This document shows positions 6,901 through 10,471 of a DNA stretch of 10,471 nt, piece by piece. Numbering within the stretch: the first letter of the stretch is position 1; the number at the start of each line of letters is the position of its first letter. Under the pieces are notes generated by a model. That model searched no databases, had not been told where the DNA came from, and saw only the letters and a program-made list of their open reading frames with translations. The DNA comes from Chromera velia (Eukaryota > Sar > Chromeraceae). The stretch is from positions 1 through 10,471 of the forward strand of contig JAHBMJ010003580.1 of assembly GCA_018398765.1 (NCBI GenBank), in the 5' to 3' direction. A program made the translations under genes and the position numbers.

Positions 6901-9118
6901 CGCAACCGTCTCTCACGGAACGAAAAAAAAACAGGGGGGGGAAAGTTCAGGCGCAACGCAACCGTCTCTCACGGAACGAAAAAAAAACAGGGGGGGGAAA
7001 GTTCAGGCGCAACGCAACCGTCTCTCACGGAACGAAAAAAAAACAGGGGGGGGAAAGTTCAGGCGCAACGCAACCGTCTCTCACGGAACGAAAAAAAAAC
7101 AGGGGGGGGAAAGTTCAGGCGCAACGCAACCGTCTCTCACGGAACGAAAAAAAAACAGGGGGGGGAAAGTTCAGGCGCAACGCAACCGTCTCTCACGGAA
7201 CGAAAAAAAAACAGGGGGGGGAAAGTTGAGGCCGAAGAAACTGCATGGAAAAGAGACGGAAGAAAGGAAGGGGCAAGGCAAGGGGAAAAGGGGGGATGGG
7301 GGAGGGCGAAGAGGAAAAACTGAGTCAGGAAAGGGAAAGAAGCAGACAAGGAAAGCAGAGTGAGAACCGAAAATCGAATGAGAAAAGGGAGGAAGGGGAA
7401 AGAGGGAAGACGAGAAAGAATTCGAAAGAGATAGAGGAAAGGGAGGGGGGGAGGGGAGAGAGGGAGAAAGAGAAGGAGGGACAGAAGGCGAAAAAGAAGC
7501 AGAACAAGAAGGGGGAAAGGGAGGGAAGGGAGAGTTGCGGGAACGGCAAACTAAGAGGGGAAGTGAAGAGAAGGGGGGAAGGCAGGGGGGGAAAGAAGGG
7601 AGAGGGGTGGAAGATGATCGCCATGGAGAATCAGATGAAGTCTTGGGGCATCGCAGGCATTGAATGCAGGCAAGAAATGGGATTGAGCGAGCGACGTCAG
7701 TCGATTTTAGTTTATTCAAAGACTTGTCCTCGTCCTGCGCATCTATCATCGACATGGTAGGCAGGCAGGCAGGCAGGCAGGCAGGCAGACAGGCGGAAGA
7801 ACACTGACTGACCAAGCAGGGTCGCAGTGGCTGGAGGCTTTCATGAGGGTCATGGTGGAGTGGTATCGAGGGTCCGCCTCCAGCTTCTCCCGCACTCGCC
7901 GGAAATTCGCCCGCCGTGCAGCGTTGAAGGTGGAGAGCCGATTCAGCTGTACTGTCGCCATCGCACCCTGCACACATACGAATTGATTGACCAGTGGGCG
8001 GACATGAACGAACAGCCTCGCCTCTCTTGCCAAACAGGGTCACGCACATCCAACTCTCATCTCATTCACAGAGAAACAAAGCAACAACGAGCCTACTCCG
8101 ATCACTCCGGAAGCACAGCAAGTGTATCTACAGATAAATACGTGTCTGCGATGCCGGATGGGAGAAGGGGAGGGGCTGGAGGGGCTTTACACGGGCTGGT
8201 GGGTGATTCTTTGAACTAGCGCGAGGCTCGCTGCTACCAGTCGGAGGCCTTCACTGACTGACCGACCTGTACTTCGAGGGGTCTCAGGTTGAAACCCAGG
8301 TGGATGAACAAAAAACGCGGGTCAAGCCCCGGGTACTGTGCCTCCACGTCCTTTCTGTTCGTCAGGTGCCGCGTCCACCCATGAGCGCGCAGGCTGCGGA
8401 GGAAATTGTAGTCGTCCAGCGTCTTGCAACAAACCATACCGCCCTCGCCGCTCGTGATGTGGTGACTGAAGAAAAAAGAAAACGTGCCGAAATCCCCAAA
8501 GGTGCCCAGAAACCTCTTCCCCCCCCCATCCTGCAGATCGTAGAAAGAGCCCAGAGACTCGCACGTGTCCTCAAGAACTAACAGCGAGTGTCTGCGCACC
8601 AACTCCATAACCTCCCGCATGTCTGTTGAGTTTCCCAAAATGTGCACAAGAACGATACCTTTGGTTCTGGGAGAGATTTTTTTTTTCAACTGGTCAACAC
8701 TGATGTTCATAGTTTCCGGATCTACGTCCACCCAAACGGGCTTCATGCCGCACTGCAGAATGGGATACAAGCTGGTAGACCAACAGACAGCGGGAATGAG
8801 AACCTCGTCTCCCTTCCTCAGGTGGGCAAGTCTTGTTGGGCTGCAGAGCGCCTGCATGGCCAGAAGATTCGCTGAACTACCGGAATTCACCATGCACGCG
8901 TACGGCACGCCCACAGTTTCTGCAAAGCGCTTCTCACACTCTGCAACTCGATCTGAAAGTGTCAACTGGCCAGACAGAATAACGTCTGCCATAGCCAGCA
9001 ACTCGTCTTCTCCATATACATCCTGCCCCAACGGAAAACGATACGCTTGCTTCGTCTTCTTCTGTTCTGCCTGTCGCGCGTTGAACTCGCGAGAAAGAAG
9101 CTCTTTCAACTCACTCAT
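2372..9118 (-). CDS. Bifunctional fusion: ColD-type GDP-sugar 3-dehydratase + GDP-fucose/colitose synthase-like reductase
   Basis: Ten exons: 9118-8267, 7967-7813, 6469-6380, 5906-5791, 5561-5449, 4889-4746, 4215-4069, 3513-3403, 3234-2887 and 2578-2372. They total 2283 bases, giving 760 residues plus a stop. All introns are GT..GCAG and all phases agree: intron 2 splits W336 (TG|G), intron 3 splits R366 (AG|G), intron 4 is phase 1, and the others are phase 0. The start is chosen at 9118 because it lies in GCCACCATG with an in-frame TGA 12 bases upstream. No signal peptide or membrane segment is visible, so the protein is probably cytosolic. Residues 1-428 form a PLP-fold dehydratase and 433-760 an SDR-fold reductase, joined by a linker of only a few residues. 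Predicted role: two consecutive steps from GDP-4-keto-6-deoxy-D-mannose to a GDP-3,6-dideoxyhexose. The least certain junction is intron 4, whose donor is the weak GTCTGT. The fold assignments are strong; the substrate and product are inferred from the families. Confidence 0.88.
2662..2706. repeat. Compound (CT)n(CA)n microsatellite in intron 9
   Basis: About eleven CT units are followed directly by about eleven CA units, within the 308-base intron 9 (2886-2579). The mirror-like compound structure resembles the (CA)n(GA)n at the left edge of the window. Confidence 0.97.
3700..3990. repeat. GAAA/GGAA purine tract filling intron 7
   Basis: The plus strand is a nearly uninterrupted purine run built of GAAA, AAGAA, AACGA and GGAA units. 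The transcript therefore holds a CU-rich tract of about 290 bases (TTTC/TTCC) between the donor at 4068 and the acceptor at 3514. Long Ser/Phe or Lys/Glu open readings across it are artefacts of composition. Confidence 0.95.
4465..4483. repeat. (TCTG)n microsatellite in intron 6
   Basis: Roughly five copies of TCTG lie in intron 6 (4745-4216), next to a CCTG cluster at 4443-4454. The rest of this 530-base intron is mixed sequence in which I see no further feature. Confidence 0.9.
4890..5448 (-). other. Intron 5, pyrimidine-rich on the plus strand
   Basis: The donor is GTTCGT directly after the codon for M442, and the acceptor is CTTGCAG. The plus strand from about 4940 to 5400 is C/T-rich with a C10 run at 5211-5220 and CTCTC repeats near 5340-5370, so the transcript is purine-rich here, opposite to introns 2, 3 and 7. 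No exon or RNA gene is seen inside. The intron separates M442 from T443 within the dinucleotide-binding motif. Confidence 0.8.
5743..5790. repeat. (AGAC)n microsatellite forming the 5' end of intron 4
   Basis: Two blocks of AGAC repeats (about 5743-5761 and 5769-5790) are separated by TATATCGTC. On the minus strand they read GTCT repeats, and the first GTCTGT is the predicted donor directly after exon 4 (last base 5791). The splice site is thus embedded in a length-variable repeat. Confidence 0.9.
5949..5980. repeat. (GGAA)n microsatellite in intron 3
   Basis: Eight perfect GGAA copies lie about 40 bases upstream, in transcript terms, of the intron 3 acceptor at 5907. On the transcript strand they form a TTCC pyrimidine tract that could serve as, or lie just before, the polypyrimidine tract. 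Confidence 0.95.
6307..6364. repeat. Tandem duplication of ~29 bases in intron 3
   Basis: Two adjacent copies of a unit with TTCACTGACTGAATT followed by CACGCAGAC or CCAAGCAGAC lie just inside intron 3, close to the donor at 6379. The core CACTGACTGA is the reverse complement of the TCAGTCAGTG found at the 5' ends of introns 1 and 2. Confidence 0.8.
6563..7227. repeat. 12-copy, 56-bp tandem array (minisatellite) inside intron 2
   Basis: The anchor GTCTCTCACGGAACG starts at 6571, 6627, 6684, 6740, 6796, 6852, 6908, 6964, 7020, 7076, 7132 and 7188. The spacing is 56 bases except once 57, where the A tract is A10 instead of A9. Each unit carries an A9 run, CA, a G8 run and AAAGTTCAGGCGCAACGCAACC. 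Copies are otherwise essentially identical, and the last diverges at 7228 (GAG for CAG). Because 56 is not a multiple of 3, the plus-strand open reading through it repeats its peptide only every three units and is not a gene. The array makes up half of the longest intron (7812-6470). Such homogeneity implies recent expansion or active homogenisation; the true copy number may differ from the assembled one. Confidence 0.97.
7236..7622. repeat. Purine-rich low-complexity tract in intron 2
   Basis: The plus strand is almost wholly A and G for nearly 400 bases, with many G4-G6 runs, so the transcript (minus) strand is a long C/U-rich stretch. It has no fixed repeat unit. It lies between the 56-bp array and the intron 2 donor, and no coding or RNA feature is seen in it. 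Confidence 0.8.
7759..7788. repeat. (GGCA)n microsatellite near the intron 2 donor
   Basis: About seven copies of the tetranucleotide lie 23 bases inside intron 2 from its 5' splice site at 7812. In the transcript strand they read CTGC/CCTG repeats after a GTCAGTCAGTG donor. Confidence 0.95.
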
Positions 9119-9124
9119 GGTGGC
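9114..9124 (-). promoter_or_regulatory. Kozak-type start context of the fusion gene
   Basis: The minus strand reads GCCACCATGAG around the start codon, matching the optimal eukaryotic context upstream of ATG, with an in-frame TGA 12 bases before the ATG. This fixes the start of the fusion protein. Confidence 0.75.
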
Positions 9125-10032
9125 GTCTCAGCAACAGTAAGCTACCGAAGAGAACGGAAACGCTTTCTTTGAAAAATCCCCACGTTCCTGTGGTTTCTTT
9201 TCAGCAGCTTTCAACAATTGTTTCCAGACTGCTTATTGTGCTGCTGTGTCGCTTTTTGCTACCCCTTGCCACTCTGTCCGGATTGAAGTTGTTAGATAGG
9301 AAGCGGATGAAAGAGGAATGAATCAAAGGGCAGCTATACGGCTGGGCCATGCTGGGCCTGATCGATGAGCTAGGCCCGCCCCGGGGCCGGCTGCCCGCGG
9401 GGGCCGCCGGCGCCCGATCGCGAGCTGTATATAGAGGCGCGAGACTTTTGCAGTCGCCGAGCCCCCTTCCAGGTACTTCCAGGCTACTCCGGACCCCCCC
9501 CATCGCTCCGTAAAAGCCCTCCCCTAATATGATGGAGATCGTTTGGAGCTATGAGGATATCCAAAATGCGTTTAAATTATGCGTTTGGCGTTCTAAACTA
9601 CCTTTTTGACTATCCCTAATACTGTAAGCCACCTGAAATCTTTTTTAGTCGCAGACTAGGTCGTTACCTGGTCGTAGGTGCAGATAGGTACGGACTAGTG
9701 TGAACTATAACTCCGGACTATATCACTATGTCTTGAAAGTGTCATTTGTTGACAAATTGTTGCAGGTGCGAACTATCTCTTAAAAATCTACATCGCAGGC
9801 ACCGGTTTTTTTAAAAAGAGTGTAGGGTAGTGTAGGGCCTGGGTAGAAGCTAGCACAATAGTAGTATTGACACCAACACTCCCATCTAGTGTTATACTAT
9901 GTTTAAATATGTTAGTCTAGCAGCAGGCGATGTGGGAAGTTAAGTAGCCTCGAAACGGCCTTCAAACAGGAAAACTGACAAAGGAAACGATGAACTGGAT
10001 TGTCGATAGTTTTTAAATTTGAATTAGATTGA
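9119..10032. other. Upstream intergenic region of the fusion gene
   Basis: Three zones are seen. From 9119 to about 9350 is ordinary sequence that probably holds the 5' UTR. From about 9365 to 9425 is a very GC-rich, palindrome-dense block including GCCCCGGGGC. From about 9525 to 10030 is an AT-rich, TA-rich island with frequent CTAG/TAGT words and no plausible open reading. A 100-codon open stretch at 9503-9201 on the minus strand has no recognisable protein character and is left out. Confidence 0.6.
9428..9433 (-). promoter_or_regulatory. TATATA element, candidate core promoter of the fusion gene
   Basis: The palindromic TATATA lies 310 bases upstream of the fusion start codon, beside the GC-rich block. 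If used on the minus strand it would give a 5' UTR of roughly 280 bases. It could equally face the plus strand, where it reads TATATAGAGGCGCG. No transcription data can be inferred from the sequence. Confidence 0.3.
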
Positions 10033-10164
10033 TTATCCTTTCTCATTTTCAAAGTTCAGAGGCCTCTTTCCACTGAAAGTCGGCCCATGCGCCTTCACGG
10101 TTTCGAGACATGGCGTGTCTGCTCCCTGAAAGAGCTCGGACCGCTGGAATCCCCACTCTTCGAC
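10033..10164 (-). CDS. Possible terminal exon of an unidentified gene, partial
   Basis: On the minus strand a GCAG acceptor ends at 10165, and an open reading of 43 codons runs from 10164 to a TAA at 10035-10033. It starts VEEWGFQRSELFQGADTPC and continues with charged, ordinary-looking protein sequence, unlike the repeat translations around it. The acceptor is the same GCAG form used by all nine introns of the fusion gene. The sequence to its right (10170-10471) is purine-rich simple sequence, as in the introns here, so upstream exons would lie beyond the window. I do not recognise a family. It could be a chance open stretch. If real, it is the 3' end of the gene upstream of the fusion gene on the same strand. 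Confidence 0.35.
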   Translation of the reverse strand, partial: VEEWGFQRSELFQGADTPCLETVKAHGPTFSGKRPLNFENEKG

Positions 10165-10179
10165 CTGCGCTCAGAACAT

Positions 10180-10471
10180 GAAGGATTGAGAGAGGTGCAG
10201 AGACAGAGGGAGGGAAAGGCGGCCAGTTGGGAGAGGAAACGCACGAGAAAAGAAGCGAGGTAGAAGAGGGAGCAGGGAAGGCAAAATAGAAAGGACGGAG
10301 GCAGACAGAAGGCGAGCGAGAGAATCAATAGGAGGGAACGGGTGAAGCAAAGACAAAATGCGGAAGGGGAAGTAGAGAGCGGGAATGGTGCAAACGAGCA
10401 GACAAAACAGACGACAGAGACCCATAGACTGCGGAAGAAGCATGCAGAGAATGAGAGAGAGAGAGTGTGTA
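10180..10471. repeat. Purine-rich low-complexity sequence at the right edge
   Basis: The plus strand is dominated by GAGA, GGGA and AAGG words with a GA microsatellite near 10455-10466. It resembles the introns of the fusion gene and is probably an intron of the gene whose last exon is proposed at 10164-10033. Confidence 0.6.

Larger units (their letters stand above)
5479..9118 (-). other. Dehydratase half (residues 1 to ~428): ColD/RfbH-like PLP-dependent sugar 3-dehydratase
   Basis: DegT/DnrJ/EryC1/StrS fold, full length compared with bacterial ColD (about 390 residues) plus a short charged N-terminal extension. Visible motifs in order: the PLP-phosphate loop NSGSSAN (78-84), WSTSLYPI (113-120), the pyridine-N aspartate in LEDTCES (D184), FFFSHHITSGEGG (215-227), RAHGWTR (244-250), GFNLRPLEVQ (275-284), WFGFPI (336-341), NGVENRPILSGNF (361-373) and GFFIAAH (401-407). 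In ordinary sugar aminotransferases the position of H219 is the Lys that binds PLP. His there is the hallmark of ColD (GDP-4-keto-6-deoxy-D-mannose 3-dehydratase) and RfbH/E1. These enzymes use PMP, regenerated from glutamate in ColD, to remove the C3 hydroxyl. ColD is favoured over the CDP-sugar enzyme E1 because RAHGWTR, WSTS and SHH resemble ColD, E1 carries an iron-sulfur cluster motif not seen here, and the partner domain belongs to the GDP-sugar family. Confidence 0.87.

Noticed and set aside
6563-7227. Array considered as a CRISPR
   Set aside because: There are no unique spacers; the whole 56-bp unit repeats without variable segments, and the host is a eukaryote.
6543-7229. A 228-codon plus-strand open reading encoding a repetitive basic peptide
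   Set aside because: It is generated by the 56-bp array staying open in three rotating frames and lies inside intron 2 of the opposite-strand gene.
7236-7760. A 171-codon Arg/Lys/Glu-rich plus-strand reading
   Set aside because: Composition follows from the purine tract in intron 2; no domain is recognisable.
9201-9503. A 100-codon minus-strand reading upstream of the fusion start
   Set aside because: Low-complexity Pro/Arg/Ser content across the GC-rich block, no recognisable domain, and the fusion gene has a good start with an in-frame stop just upstream.

Overview
This is a nuclear genome window from a eukaryote, not a bacterial one. One minus-strand gene is split into ten exons by nine GT-AG introns of about 170-1340 bases. 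The introns are full of microsatellites and purine/pyrimidine-skewed tracts. All nine acceptors end in GCAG, and the start codon sits in a GCCACCATG context. Simple-repeat-rich introns of this kind suggest a protist, perhaps a photosynthetic alveolate such as a chromerid; the lineage is only a guess.

Layout, all genes on the minus strand. At 10164..10033 there is a possible last exon of an unidentified gene that runs off the right edge. From about 10032 to 9119 lies an intergenic region with an AT-rich island, a GC-rich hairpin-prone block and a TATATA element. From 9118 to 2372 is the main gene. From 2371 to 1347 is a second intergenic region with another AT-rich island. From 1346 to about 391 is the 5' coding exon of a type II membrane glycosyltransferase of the exostosin/GT47 type, which continues past the left edge.

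The central result is the main gene. When its exons are joined at consensus splice sites, all phases agree and give one 760-residue protein. Residues 1 to about 428 are a complete PLP-dependent sugar 3-dehydratase of the ColD/RfbH type, with His (H219) replacing the catalytic Lys. Residues about 433-760 are a complete SDR-fold protein of the GDP-L-fucose synthase (GFUS/WcaG) and GDP-colitose synthase (ColC) family. In bacteria such as E. coli O55/O111 and Yersinia, ColD and ColC are separate proteins acting one after the other on GDP-4-keto-6-deoxy-D-mannose to make GDP-L-colitose. Here both steps are on one eukaryotic polypeptide, and the junction lies inside one exon.

The reductase half keeps the cofactor motif GxxGxxG and the Ser-Tyr-Lys triad (S538, Y567, K571). 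It has lost both epimerisation acid/base residues of GDP-fucose synthase: Cys109 is replaced by V540 and His179 by P610 (E. coli numbering), with exact spacing. The simplest prediction is a 3-dehydratase/4-ketoreductase that makes a GDP-3,6-dideoxyhexose without C5 inversion, rather than colitose itself. This is an inference that needs biochemistry. The adjacent GT47-like gene could act in the same surface-glycan pathway, but adjacency is the only support.

Most of the remaining sequence is intronic repeat: a 12-copy, 56-bp tandem array in intron 2, a purine tract of about 300 bases in intron 7, and several tetranucleotide repeats, some next to or forming the 5' splice sites.
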